NCBI GenBank assembly: GCA_947650365.1
Contig: OX393555.1
Span: forward strand, 81,163,995 to 81,227,994
Reading direction: 5' to 3'
Source: Chamaelirium japonicum
Lineage: Eukaryota > Streptophyta > Magnoliopsida > Liliales > Melanthiaceae
Length of the DNA: 64,000 nucleotides
Each line of letters starts with the position of its first letter. Within the stretch, counting starts at the first letter, position 1. The notes under the pieces are model-generated. The model ran no database searches, had not been told where the DNA came from, and worked only from the letters and a program-made list of their open reading frames with translations. Below, piece by piece: positions 24,201-35,135 of the stretch. A program made the position numbers and the translations under genes.

Positions 24201-26253
24201 TATTTAAATTATTAATTTTTTAAATTATTTAATAATTAAATAAATAATTATAGTAACATTACAATGATAATCATAATGACGTTGAAATGATACTATTGAG
24301 AAGTGGAGTTTTGGAATTTAGATTTCTTCTTACTTCATACCTATACCTGTGGCGAATGGACTGAAGCAGGATTTCTTCTCTATTCTCTCTTCGTTCATCT
24401 CTCTGTTCTCTTATCTCTATTTCTCTCTCTTCTATCTTCGTTTTTCTTTTCATTTTCTTCTTTCTTCTGCCTTCGTTTCTCTCTCCTATAGATTGCTTAG
24501 GCCCTAAGTAAGCTTACCCTATAAATAATATATGACCCTTTTAGGGTAGGTCATGTTTGATGACTCTCTTTTTCTCACATCTCACAATATGTTATCAGCA
24601 CGAACATGTCGAGCCCAACCGATCAGTCATAAAAAAACAGAGAAAGAAACAAAGACAAAAGAGAGAGAAGAGAACGGAGAGATAAACGAAGAGAGAATAT
24701 TAAAGAATAGAGAAGGGGATAGAGAGATAAATGAAGAGAGAGGAGAGAAGAAGTCCTGCTCCAATCCATTGGCCATGGGTATAGATGTGAAGTAAGAAGG
24801 AATCTAAATTCCAAAACTCCACTTCTCAATATTTATATGACCTAAAGGTAGGGCACGTTTGACGGCTCTCGCTTTCTCCCATCTTATAATATGTTATCTC
24901 TCTGTGCCTCACCCTAAAGGGGTCGTATAAATATTGAGAAGTGGAGTTTTGGAATTTAGAGTTTTGGAATATTGAGAAGCTGGGCTCGACATGTTCGTAC
25001 TGATAACGTGTTGTGATATGGGAGCAAGAGAGAGTCATTAAACATGACCCACCCTAAAGGGGTTGTATATTATTTATAGGGTAAACTTACTTAGGGCCAA
25101 AGCAATCTATGGGAGAGAGAAACGAAGACAGAAGATAGAAGAAAACGAAGAGAGAAACGAAAACAGAAGAGAGAGAAGAAGAGAGAAGAGAACGAAGAGA
25201 TAAACGAAGAGAGAAGAGAGAAGAAGGCATGCTCCCGTTCATTCGCCATGGGTATACGTGTGAAATAAGAAGGAATATAAATTCAAAAACTCCACTTCTC
25301 AATAGTGTTATCTCAATGTTATTATGATTATCATAGTAATATTACTATAATCATTTATATTATTATTAAATAATTTAAATATTAAATAATTTAATAATTA
25401 AGTTTTTAGTAAAGTAATTAATTTATTTATCTATTTATTTCTCTAGTTATTTAATTATTTTTTTAAAATTAACAATATAAAATAAATAAATTAAATAAAT
25501 ATTAAGAGAGAAGAGAGAAAAAGTCCTACTCTAGTCTATTCGCCACGGGTATAGTTATGAAGTAAGAAGAAATCTAAATTCCAAAACTCTACAGTAGAGA
25601 GAGAAGAAGAGAGAAGAGAACGGAGAGATAAATAAAGATAGAGAAGAGAGAAGAAGTCCTGCTCTAGCCCATTGGCCACGGGTATAGGTGTGAAGTAAGA
25701 AGGAATCTAAATTCCAAAAACTCCACTTCACAATAGTTTATTTTATTTAAATAATTCCATAATTATTTGTACTATAATAATTTTATTTAATTAATTATTT
25801 TACTAAAAACTTAATTATTAAATTAATTAAATTACTTAACAATAATAAATAATTAATTTAATTAAAAAAATTATAGTAATATTACTATGATAATCATAAT
25901 AACGTTAAGATGATACTATTGGGAAGTGGAGTTTTGGAATTTAGATTTCGTCTTACTTCATACATATACCCGTGACAAATGAACTGGAGCAGGATTTATT
26001 CTCTCTTCTCTCTTCATTTATTTCTCCGTTCTCTTCTCTCTTCTTCTCTCTCTTCTGTCTTCGTTTTCTTCTCTCTTCTGTAGAGTTTTGGAATTTAGAT
26101 TCCTTCTTACTTCATACCAATACCCGTGGCCAATGGACTAGCAGGGCTTCTTCTCTCTTTTTTATTCATTTATCTCTCTATTCTCTTCACTCTTCTTCTC
26201 TATCATCTGTGGAGTTTTAGAATTTAGATTCCTTCTTACTTCATACCTATACC
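21261..26253. repeat. Composite repeat mosaic up to the Gypsy insertion
   Basis: R modules in both orientations with short W pieces (about 23,110-23,280, 23,690-23,870, 24,090-24,290, 25,320-25,510, 25,735-25,920). Plus-strand L pieces lie near 22,445-22,590 and 24,490-24,600; a minus-strand L lies near 25,000-25,110. The part 21,650-21,960 is the most decayed stretch of the array, with only scraps of R (TGCAGGACTTCTTCTCTC, GATAACGTGTTGTGAGA). R units in tandem through CTCCACAGAAGA occur at 23,360 and 23,495. No host gene is seen. Confidence 0.8.
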
Positions 26254-26291
26254 TGTTGGTGCAAATTTTAACCAAATGCTCCACACACCGC

Positions 26292-26794
26292 GGGACCCAC
26301 CAGCCCTACCTGGGGGGTCCATAAAGACTACAGCGGGACCCACTATCCCTGCCTGGGGGGTCCACAAAGACCACTATAGAACCCACCAGCCCTGCCTAGG
26401 GGGTCCACAGAGACTACCGCGGGACCCACCAGCCCTGCCTGGGGGGTCCACAGAGACTACCACGGGACCTACCAGCCCTACCTGGGGGGTTTACAGAGAC
26501 CACCACGGGACCCACCAACCCTGCCTGGGGGGTCCACAGAGACCACCACGGAATCCACCAGTCCTGCCTGGGGGGTCCACGAAGACTACAGCGGGACCCA
26601 CCAGCCCTGCCTGGGGGGTCCACAGAGACCACTGTGGGATCCACCAGCCCTGCTTGGGGGGTCCACAGAGACTACCGCGGGACCCACCAGCCCTACCTGG
26701 GGGTCCACAGAGATTACCACGGGACCCACCAGCCCTGCCTGGGGGATCCATAAAGACTACCATGGGACCCACTAGCCCTGCCTGGGGAATCCCC
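26292..26794 (+). repeat. 43-bp GC-rich minisatellite, about 11.7 copies
   Basis: Units begin GGGACCCACCAGCCCTGCC and start at 26,292, 26,335, 26,378, 26,421, 26,464, 26,507, 26,550, 26,593, 26,636, 26,679, 26,721 and 26,764 (last one partial). All are 43 bp except one of 42 bp, which lost a G in the GGGGGG run. Since 43 is not a multiple of three and no forward frame of the unit has a stop, a 229-codon frame runs through it with a 43-residue super-period. I read that frame as a by-product of the repeat. Confidence 0.95.
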
Positions 26795-26846
26795 GGATAC
26801 GAAGGCAAAAACCGCCATTTGCCTCGGATTTCCTCCCAGAGTTTTT

Positions 26847-26856
26847 CTATAAATAG
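26847..26856 (+). promoter_or_regulatory. TATA box of the Gypsy LTR
   Basis: CTATAAATAG lies after the minisatellite and about 405 bp before the LTR end, in a stretch otherwise free of such motifs. It is the most plausible core promoter of the element, placing the transcribed repeat and U5 parts in the last 380 bp of the LTR. Function is inferred from sequence and position only. Confidence 0.6.
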
Positions 26857-27263
26857 CAGACCATTCGAATGTAAAAGGATCAAAAATCTAAAATCTGATT
26901 CCAAAAAACCAGAGACCAGAATCCTAAAACCCAGAGCTCTGACTTTGATATTCTATTACCTTTAATATCCTTTTCGAAAGAGATCAGTGATACTCGGCCT
27001 ATCGAGGTCACTTCGAGCAAAATGATAGTGAATTCGGGTTGCTCCCTATAGCATGGAGACGTAGGCTTCGGCTGAACTCCGAGATCACACCTTGTGTCAA
27101 CCTTCTCTCTGTTTGCATATCAAAAATCTTAATTCTAAGTTACCAAGGCATCGACCTTCGAACCTACCTACCAGATAAACGTTTAATCAAACCTTCGACT
27201 CAACTTTGATTGATTGGTGGGGCGGAGTCTTCGGATCGGCATGAAGATTTTTCCCCCACAGTT

Positions 27264-27281
27264 TGGCACCGTCTATGGGAT
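27264..27281 (+). other. Primer-binding site of the Gypsy element
   Basis: TGGCACCGTCTATGGGA follows the LTR after three bases. Many plant Gypsy elements have TGGCGCCGT here, complementary to the 3' end of tRNA-Asp; this copy differs by one base (A for G), a change expected from decay of a methylated CG. The position just after a CA-ended LTR is diagnostic. Confidence 0.75.
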
Positions 27282-28133
27282 CGAACGAGAAACCAAGTTC
27301 ACTCTGCAACAAGTCTCAGATATGTTGAGCAGACAATCGATCTAAGATAGTCAAACTTCTCGACCCCTTTGGTTGAGCAGGCAACCGTTCAGACACCGGC
27401 AATCTTGTTGCATCCTTCGCTCTCTAAAATAGCAAGGACGAAGTATCAGTATCATCCAGAGGGAAGTAACACACATCAAGGTCGTCTAGAGACTCGTTTG
27501 ATGAGTCAACGGCTCAACTTTGGGAAGCCCCTCGCTGTCCCCAAAATAGAAGTTTGTTCAGGGAGTGAAAGATTGGTCGATCGACTGATCGCCCTGCCTC
27601 TCCGATAATCGATAGGGCAAACTGCTCCTGCTCCAGTTGAAGACCCACCATCCACCTACCAAATCTCGATAGTCGACTTTCAGCTACTGCAATTGGCAAA
27701 GCAGAATGCCACCCTCACAGCTAAAATGGATGCCCTCAAGAAGGCAGCCTCCGAAGTCGGGATTGCTCTCCCCATCCCCTCATTCAACGAGAGAGCTAAT
27801 CCGCCTCGTCAATCGATTCACTCCGAACCATGAAGGTCAATGGGCACCACAGCCCACGAGAGGATTCATCGTAACCCAACTCCCTCTGTAGCTCTATAGA
27901 AGCAGAGTGTCTGGGATCGTATCGATGATGAGTCCTCTCAATCATCCTCAGGTTGCAACTGTGTCAGATAGGCACAGTCAAAGCCCAACTTACGAGTGAG
28001 GCACCGGATGAAAGAAACACCCTTAAAGAACAGAGCCTCCCTATCTCTCCTGCTCCAACATAAGGCCGGAGTCGATCTTCGTCACCAGATCCATCCGGCC
28101 ACTACTTAAGGACTTGGACAAGGCCTCTCAATC
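27282..28133 (+). other. Gypsy leader and decayed gag start
   Basis: Single-copy sequence between the primer site and the recognisable capsid part. Several short open frames of 60-80 codons occur in different phases, none with a clear family signature, and the stretch has stops in every frame. It corresponds in position to the leader and N-terminal gag of Tat/Athila-type elements. I see no independent gene in it. Confidence 0.6.
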
Positions 28134-28828
28134 TTGCCCCTTGATCTGCATTCAGGTCGGGGACACGGTCGTAGAGAAGGATACTCTTCTGCTGGACCCT
28201 TCCACCAAAGTTTATTTCAATCACCCTTCTCGAGAGGTTGGAGGACTCTGACTCTCCCAAAGTTCAACTGCCTCGATGAACCTTCTCTCGATTGGTACCA
28301 CAATATCCGTGCTGGGTCTATCACCCAGTTCGGAGTATTGGTGAACCATTTGTGCAGCACTATCAACTCAACTTGAAGCCTGAAAAGAAGCTCGATTCCC
28401 TCTACCGGCTAAGAATGGGAGCAGATGAGAGTCTTCACAGTTTCACATGAAGATTTCACAACGAACACGTCGCTCTATCCGAACGGCATTTGGACGACGA
28501 GGCAATCATATTAGCCTTCCAAAATGCTCTCCGGTTTGATTTGCATATCTACAACGACTTCATCCACAATCCTCCCCCTTCCCTGGGTTCGATGTTTGAT
28601 CGAATCCAGAGAGAGATCAAAGTCGAAGACGATCAGGTCGCCCGAAAGGGACGAGAAACAAAACGACGACCTACCGAGAGGGAAGCCCCAAAGTATATAA
28701 CCAAAGCTCACAATGCAGAGGCAGTGGCCCCCCCTGCATCGAAGCGACCAAGGAATGACGGACATAGATCGCCTCTGAAGAAGACTACATTCATGGATTG
28801 GATCCTCCCGATCGAGCAGATCCTCAAA
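28134..28828 (+). pseudogene. Broken gag of the Gypsy element
   Basis: Plant Gypsy capsid (retrotransposon gag) signatures are split over two frames. One frame gives LPKFNCLDEPSLDWYHN and AGSITQFG at about 28,255-28,330, the WY...GSI core of the family. The second frame continues with FVQHYQLNLK, ADESLHSF and a capsid-like HLDDEAI at 28,350-28,510, then a basic, lysine- and arginine-rich tail to 28,820. There is a frameshift near 28,340 and an in-frame TGA near 28,448. It ends abruptly at the junction with the array, before any zinc knuckle or protease. Confidence 0.8.
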
Positions 28829-30902
28829 ATTTAGATTCTTTCTTACTTCACACCTATACTCTTGCCTAGTATACTAGAGTATGACTTCTTCTCTCCTATA
28901 TCTTTATTTATCTCTCTTCTTCTCTCTCTTCTGTCTTTGTCAAATGTGCCCCATCCTAAAGGGGTTGTATATTATTTAAAGAAGAGAGAAGAGAACAGAG
29001 AGATAAATAAAGAGAGAAGATAAAAGAAGTCCTACTCCAGTCTATTGGCCATGGGTATAGGTGTTAAGTAAGAAGGAATCTAAATTCTAAAACACCATAA
29101 AAAGAAGGCGTTAAAAGACCCTCCTGGCCCAACCCTAGACACTCTAAGATCCTTTGAGAAGAGAGAGAAGAAGAGAGAAGAGAACGAAGAGATAAACGAA
29201 GAAAGAAGAGAGAAGAAGTCCTGCTCCAGTCCATTGGCCACAAGTATAGGTGTGAAGTAAGAAGCAATCTAAATTCCAAAACTCTACTTCTCTCTTCTGT
29301 CTCTCTCTATTTTCTTATGAAACCCTAATCCATGGGAGAAGAGAGAAGATAATAGAGAGATTTAATTATATTATTGATAAGTGGAGTTTTGGAATTTAGA
29401 TTCCCTCTTACTTCACACCTATACCCGTGGCCAATGGACTAGAACAAGACTTCTTCTCTCTTCTCTCTTCGTTTATCTTTCCGTTCTCTTCTCTCTTCTT
29501 CTCTATCTTCTGTGGAGTTTTGGAATTTAGATTCCTTCTTACTTCACACCTATACCCGTGGCCAATAAACTGGACTAGGACTTCTTCGCTCTTCTCTCTT
29601 CGTTTATCTCTTAGTTCTCTTTTCTCTTCTTTTCTCTCTTCTCTTTTTGTTTCTCTCTTTATTTTTTTGTGACTAGTCGGTTAGGCTCGATATGTTCATA
29701 CTGATTGCATTATATAAGATAGGAGAAAGAGAGAGCCATCAAACGTGCCCTTCTTCTTACTTCACTCCTATACCCGTGGCCAATGGACTGGAGTTGGACT
29801 TCTTCTCTCTTCTCTCTTTGTTTATCTCTCTGTTCTCTTCTCTCTTCTTATCTCTTCTCATAACATGTTATCAACACAAACATATCGAGCCCAGCCGACC
29901 AGTCACAAGAAAACGGAGAGAGAAACGAAGATAGAAGAGAGAAGAAAAGAGAAGAAGAGAGAAGAGAATGGGGAGATAAACGATAAGAGAAGAAAGAAGA
30001 AGTCATGCTCCAGTTCATTGGCCATGGGTATAGATGTGAAGTAGATGGAATCTAAATTCCATAACTGCACTTCTCAATAATATAATTAAATAAAATAAAA
30101 TAATTATATATTATTTAGATAAATGTTATAATTATTATAGTATAAATAGTTATAGAATTATTTAAATAAAATGATCATTTGCGAAGTGGATTTTTTGGAA
30201 TTTAGATTCCTTCTTACTTCATACCTATACTCGTAGCAAATGGACTGGAGTAGGACTTTTTCTCTCTTCTCTCTTCGTTTATCTTTTCGTTCTCTTCTCT
30301 CTTTTTCTCTCTCTTATGTCTTCGTTTCTCTCTCCATTTTCTTGTGACTGGTCAGCTAGGCTCGACATGTTCGGGCTGATAACATGTTGTGAGAAAAAAG
30401 AAGAAAAGAGAAAAGAACAGAGAGATAAACGAAGAGAGAAGTGGTCCTGCTCCAGTCCTTCTTATTTGATTATATTATTGAGAAGTGGAGTTTTGAAATT
30501 TATATTCCTTCTTACTTCACACCTATACCGTGGCAAATGGACTGGAGCATGACTTTTTCTCTCCTCTCTCTTCGTTTAACTCTATGTTCTTTTCTCTCAT
30601 CTTCTCTCTATTCTGTCTTTGTTTCTATCTCTGTTTTCTTCTCTCTTCTTTTCTCCCTTCTGTCGTTATTTCTCTCTTTGTTTTTTGTGATTGGTCGGTT
30701 GGGCTCGATACGTTCATGCTGATAATCATAAAAACTCAACGTCTTAATTAGTTCAATATTTAGATTAATTAACTATTTAATTTATTAAACAAATTCAATT
30801 AATTAAATAATAGGAAGTAAAGAAAGAAGATGAGGCACATCCGAATTTTTTGCTTTAAAAATAATTTATATTTTTCTTTAAAAAAATTTAAAACATTACA
30901 AC
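28829..30902. repeat. Composite repeat mosaic right of the Gypsy element
   Basis: R modules in both orientations, L scraps (28,945-28,975; 29,320-29,350; 29,690-29,755), a W piece at 30,080-30,180 and W plus tail at 30,740-30,902. R arms meet head to head near 29,862, where a pyrimidine arm passes into TCATAACATGTTATCAAC. The part 29,097-29,158 does not belong to the family (separate entry). No host gene is seen. Confidence 0.8.
29097..29158 (+). repeat. 62-bp passenger segment inside R, copy 1
   Basis: AAGAAGGCGTTAAAAGACCC, then CTCCTGGCCCAACCC and ACACTCTAAGATCCTTTGAG, replaces the usual CTCCACAGAAGAG link between two R modules. It has no counterpart in other R modules except the inverted copy at 40,499-40,562. 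Composition is more even than that of the array. Its origin is unknown to me. Confidence 0.8.
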
Positions 30903-31070
30903 TTTTATTAGATCGTTCGATCTGATGGCTATCCACCATCGGATCTCTCCTATGGATTAGGGTTTCCCATTGATTGCTTAGACCCTAAATAAGCTTACCC
31001 TATAAATAATATACGACCCTTTTAGGGTGGGGCACATTTGATCGCTTTCTCTTTCTTCCATCTCACAACA
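30903..31070 (+). repeat. 168-bp LTR-like module L, full length
   Basis: Begins TTTTATTAGATCGTTCGATC, two or three changes from the consensus start, and ends CATCTCACAACA beside the primer-site form CATTATCAGCACGAAT. The telobox (GGATTAGGGTTT) and CTATAAATAATATACGACC are intact. The next full L starts exactly 1,150 bp downstream at 32,053 on the same strand. Confidence 0.65.
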
Positions 31071-32052
31071 CATTATCAGCACGAATATGTCGAGCCCAAC
31101 CGACCAGTCACAAGAAAACAGAGAGAGAAACAAAAAAGAAGAGAAAAAGAGAGAAAATGACGGAGAGATAAACGAAGAGAGAAGAGAGAAAGAAGTCCTA
31201 CTCTATCCTATTCACCACGGGTATCCATATGAAGTAAGAAGGAATCTAAATTCCAAAACTCTACGTCTTAAAAATATAATTAAATCTCTTTATTCTCTTC
31301 TCTCTTCTCCTATGGATTAGGGTTTCTTATAGATTGCTTAGGCCCCAAGTAAGCTTATTCTATAAATAATATACGACCCCTTTAGGGTGGGGCATTGACG
31401 GCTCTCTCTTTCTTTCATCTCACAACACGTTATCAGCACGAACATATCGAGCCCAACCGACCAGTCACAAGAAAACGGAGATAGAAATAAAGACAGAAGA
31501 GAGAGAAAAAGACAGAAGAGAACAAAAAGAAACAAAGAGAGAAGAGAGAAGAAGTCCTGCTACAGTCTATTGACCACGAGTATAGGTGTAAAGTAAGAAG
31601 GAATCTAAATTCCAAAACTCCACTTCTTAATAGTATCATCTCAACGTTATTATGATTATCATAGTAATATTACAATAATTTTTTTTAATTAAATTAATTA
31701 ATTATTTAATAATTAAATAATTTAATAATTAAGTTTACTAATTAACGTGTTGTGAGTTGGGAGAAAGAGAGAGCCGTCAAACGTGCCCCACCCAAAAGGG
31801 GTCGTATATTATTTATAGGGTAAGCTTACTTAGGACCTAAACAATCTATAGGAAACCTTAATCCAAGGAAAAGATCTGACAGTGGACAGTTATCCGATAT
31901 TTATATTATTTAAATAAGAGTCTTACTTCACACCTATAAATAATTAATTTATTTAAAGTAATAGATTATTTTATTTAAACACAGAGATTTAAAAATTTTT
32001 CTTGTGACTAGTTGACTTATTATTTAAATATTTAATTATAAAATATTACAAT
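31071..32052. repeat. R, partial L copies and W between two full L modules
   Basis: R (31,071-31,265) is followed by a medium-length plus-strand L (31,310-31,430) preceded by the pyrimidine linker AAATCTCTTTATTCTCTTC, a second R (to 31,625), W (31,650-31,740), a minus-strand L (31,748-31,895) and W (31,900-32,052). The part from 31,772 onward is duplicated at 35,136. The minus-strand L between two plus-strand ones shows that inversion has occurred inside the tandem unit. Confidence 0.7.
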
Positions 32053-33871
32053 TGTTATGAGATTGTTTGATCGGATGGCTATTCATTGTTGGATCTTTCC
32101 CATGGATTAAGGTTTCCCATAGATTGCTTAGGCACTAAGTAAGCTTACCCTATAAATAATATACGACCCCTTTAGGGTAAGGCATGTTTGACGGCTCTCC
32201 CTTTCTCCCATCTCATAACACGTTATCAGCAAGAATATATCGAGCCCAACCGACCAGTCACAAGAAAACAGAGAGAGAAACAAAGACAAAAGAGAGAGAA
32301 GAAGAGAGAAGACAACGGAGAGATAAACAAATATAGAAAAAAGACGAAGTCCTGCTCCAGTCCATTGGCAATGGGTATAGGTGTGAAGTTAGAAGTAATC
32401 TAAACTTCAAAACTCCACAGAAGAGAGAGAAAAAGAGAGAATAGAACGGAGAGATAAATGAAGAGAGAAGAGAGAAGAAGTCCTGCTCCAGTCCATTGGC
32501 CACGGGTATAGGTGTGAAGTAAGAAGGAATCTAAATTTCAAAACTCCACTTTTGTCTTCATTTCTCTCTCCCATGGATTAGGGTTTCCCATAGATTGCTT
32601 TGGTCCTAAGTAAGCTTACCCAATAAATAATTTACGACCCCTTTAGGGTAGGTCATGTTTGACAGAATTTAGATTCCTTCTTACTTCACACCTATACAGG
32701 TGGCCAATAGACTGGAGCAGGGCTTCTTCTCTCTTATCTCTTCTCTCTTCATTTATCTCTCCGTTCTCTTCTCTCTTCTATCATCGTTTCTCTCTCCGTT
32801 TTCTTGTGACTGGCCGGCTGGGCTCATATGTTCGTGCTGATAACCTATTATGAGAAGAGATAAGAAAAGAATTTAACAACTATAATTAATTACATAATAT
32901 ATATGTCCCATAGATTAGGGTTTCCCATATATTGCTTAGGCCCTAAGTAAGCTTAAACTATAAATAATACACAACTTCTTTAGGGTGGAGTACGTTTGAC
33001 GACTATCTTTCTCCCATCTCACAATACTTTAATTAGTAAACTTAATTATTAAATTATTTAAATTATTTAATAATTAAATAAATAATTAATTTAATTAAAA
33101 AAATTATAGTAACATTACTATTATAATTATAATAACGTTGAGATGATATTATTTAGAAGTGGAGTTTTTGAATTTAGATTCCATTTTACTTCACACCTAT
33201 ACCTGTGGCGATAATCAATTATATAATTATATATAATTAAATATTTATAGGGTAAACTTACTAATTGAGAGAATTGATTTAATAATTATTTAAATAAAGA
33301 ATTAATACGACCCCTTTAGGGTGGGGCACATTCGATCGGATAACTGTCTACCGTCGGATCTCTCCCAAGGATTAGGGTATCCCATAGATTGCTTAGGCCC
33401 TAAGTAAGCTTACCTTATAAATAATATACGACCCCTTTTGGGTGGGACACGTTTGATGACTCTTTCTTTCTTCCATCTCACAACACGTTATCAGCACGAA
33501 CATGTCAAGCCAAGCTGACTAGTCACAAAAAAACGAGAGAGAAACAAAGACATAAGACAGAGAAGAAGATAAAGTTAAATAAATAATAATTTAAATAAAT
33601 TATTATGTAATTAAATAATTAAGAAATTATTTTAATAAATTATAAAATATTAATTAAAATAAATAAAAAAACTAATTATTTAATTAAGTAATAAATTAAA
33701 ATAATAATTTAATAATTATTTACTTATTATTTAAATAATATGTTAATTTATTTGAATATATAAATATTAAATTTAAAAAAAAAATTAATATTTTTTTAAA
33801 TAATCAAATAAATATTTTTTTATTTTAATATTTAAATAATAAATAAATTATTTAATTATTTAATTATATAA
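31772..33871 (+). repeat. Segmental duplication 2, copy A
   Basis: An ordered series of modules with their irregularities matches 35,136-37,011: GAGCCGTCAAAC, a minus-strand L ending in TATCCGATATTTATATTA, AGAGTCTTACTT, an L start, R pairs joined by CTCCACAGAAGAGAG, L truncated at GTTTGACAGAATTTAG, a pyrimidine arm ending in a degenerate TATTATGAGAAGAGA, AATTTAACAACTATAATTAA, and W. The offset is 3,364 bp at both 31,772/35,136 and 32,053/35,417, so the two are colinear there. It reads as a tandem duplication with a 3.36-kb period. Confidence 0.8.
32053..32220 (+). repeat. 168-bp LTR-like module L, full length
   Basis: Begins TGTTATGAGATTGTTTGATC and ends CATCTCATAACA, followed by CGTTATCAGCAAGA. 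Decay relative to the consensus is mainly C-to-T and G-to-A at former CG sites (GATCGTTCGATC has become GATTGTTTGATC), as expected for methylated repeats. In duplication copy B most of this L is deleted (35,417 keeps about 20 bases). Confidence 0.65.
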
Positions 33872-34036
33872 ATAATTAAATATTTATTTATTTATTTTAT
33901 TTTTTAACTATTTAATTTATTAAACTAATTAAATTAATTAAATAATAGGAAGTAAAGAAGAAAAATAAGCATACTCGAATTTTTTGTTTTAAAAATAATT
34001 TATATTTTTTTTAAAAAAAAATTAAAATATTATAAC
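33872..34036 (+). repeat. W module end and tail
   Basis: Continuation of the W of duplication copy A into the conserved tail (GGAAGTAAAGAAGAAAAATA and the TTTTTTGTTTTAAAAATAA stretch) before L at 34,037. In copy B the corresponding position is interrupted at 37,017 by a Copia LTR, so this stretch shows what the B copy probably contained before the insertion. Confidence 0.7.
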
Positions 34037-34204
34037 TATTATGAGATCGTTAGATCGGATGGCTATCCATCGTCGGATCTCTCCCATGGTTTAGGGTGTC
34101 CTATAGATTGCTTAGACCTTAAGTAAGCATACCCTATAGATAATATACAGCCCCTTTAGGGAGGGGCACGTTTGGCTTCTTTTTCTTTCTTCCATCTTGC
34201 AACA
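34037..34204 (+). repeat. 168-bp LTR-like module L, full length
   Basis: Begins TATTATGAGATCGTTAGATC and ends CATCTTGCAACA, next to CGTTATAAGCACAAAC. The telobox is decayed (GGTTTAGGGTGTCC) and the TATA box reads CCTATAGATAA, so the promoter of this copy is probably weakened. Length remains 168 bp. Confidence 0.6.
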
Positions 34205-35135
34205 CGTTATAAGCACAAACATATTGAGCCCAGCCGATCAGTCACAAGAAAACGGAGAGAGAAATGAAGTCAGAAGAGAAAGAAGAAGAGAGAACAGAAT
34301 GGAGAGAGAAATAAAGAGAGAAGAGAGAAGAAGTTCTGCTCCAGTCCATTCGCCACGGGTGTAGTTGTGAAATAAGAAAGAATCTAAATTCCAAAACTCC
34401 ACTTCTGAATATTTATATGACCCCTTTAGGATAGGGCATGTTTGATGGCTTTCTCTTTCTCCTATCTCACAAAATGTTATCAGCACAAACATATCGACCC
34501 CACCTAACCAGTTACAAGAAAATAGAAAGAGAAATAAAGACAAAAGAGAGAGAAGAAGAGAGAAGAGAACGGAGAGATAAATAAATAGAAAAGAAAGAAG
34601 AAGTCCTGCTCAAGTACATTGGCCACGGGTATAGGTTTGAAGTAAGAAGTAATCTAAATTCCAAATCTCTATTTCTCAATAATATAATTAAATCTCTCCG
34701 TTCTCTTCTCTTTTCTTTTATGGATTAAGGTTTCCTATACATTGCTTAGGCTCTAAGAAAGCTTACCCTATAAATAATATACGACCCCTTTAGGGTGGGG
34801 CATATTTGACGGCTCTCTCTTTCTCCTATCTCATAATACGTTATCAGCATGAACATGTCGAGCCCAGTCGACCAGTCACTAGAAAACGGAGAGAGAAACG
34901 AAGATAAAAGAGAGAGAAGAAGAGAGAAGAGAACAGAGAGATAAACAAAGATGGAAGAGATAAGAAGTCCTGCTCCAGTTCATTGCCATCTGACTAAATA
35001 ATCTCATAACAGTTGTAATATTTTAAATTTTTTAAAAAAAATATATAAATTTTTTTTAAAGCAAAAAATTCACTGGCAATCAATTGAGAGAAGAAGAGAG
35101 AAGAAAACGGAGAGATAAACGAAGAAAGAAGAGAG
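34205..35135. repeat. R modules with short and medium L forms
   Basis: Plus-strand R (34,205-34,400), a short L fused at CTGAATATTTATATGACCCC (34,405-34,475), R again, a medium L with its pyrimidine linker (34,690-34,840), R (to 34,985), then a minus-strand tail remnant (34,990-35,075: CTCATAACAGTTGTAATATT and a TTTTTTAAAGCAAAAAATT stretch) and an R scrap. This is the sequence between the two copies of segmental duplication 2. Confidence 0.7.

Larger units (their letters stand above)
26254..27260 (+). repeat. 5' LTR of the Gypsy element (1,007 bp)
   Basis: The LTR starts TGTTGG and ends CCCACA, a near inverted match with TG...CA ends. The start coincides with the break in the surrounding repeat and the end lies 3 bases before the primer site. 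It contains a 43-bp minisatellite in its first half and a TATA box at 26,847. There is no partner LTR in the window, so insertion age cannot be estimated. Confidence 0.85.
26254..28828 (+). mobile_element. Ty3/Gypsy LTR retrotransposon, 5' part only
   Basis: A 5' LTR, primer site, leader and degenerate gag are present in order; protease, polymerase and 3' LTR are absent. The left edge is sharp: repeat sequence TTCATACCTATACC stops and TGTTGGTGCAAA begins. The right edge falls inside gag, where CAGATCCTCAAAA passes straight into repeat AATTTAGATTC. The gag type and Asp-like primer site fit the Tat/Athila side of plant Gypsy elements, but without polymerase the lineage is uncertain. Its GC content is clearly higher than that of the surrounding array. 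Confidence 0.85.

Noticed and set aside
26276..26965. 229-codon proline/glycine-rich frame
   Set aside because: It is produced by a 43-bp minisatellite that has no stop in any forward frame. The repeat belongs to LTR U3, upstream of the promoter, so a translated product is unlikely.
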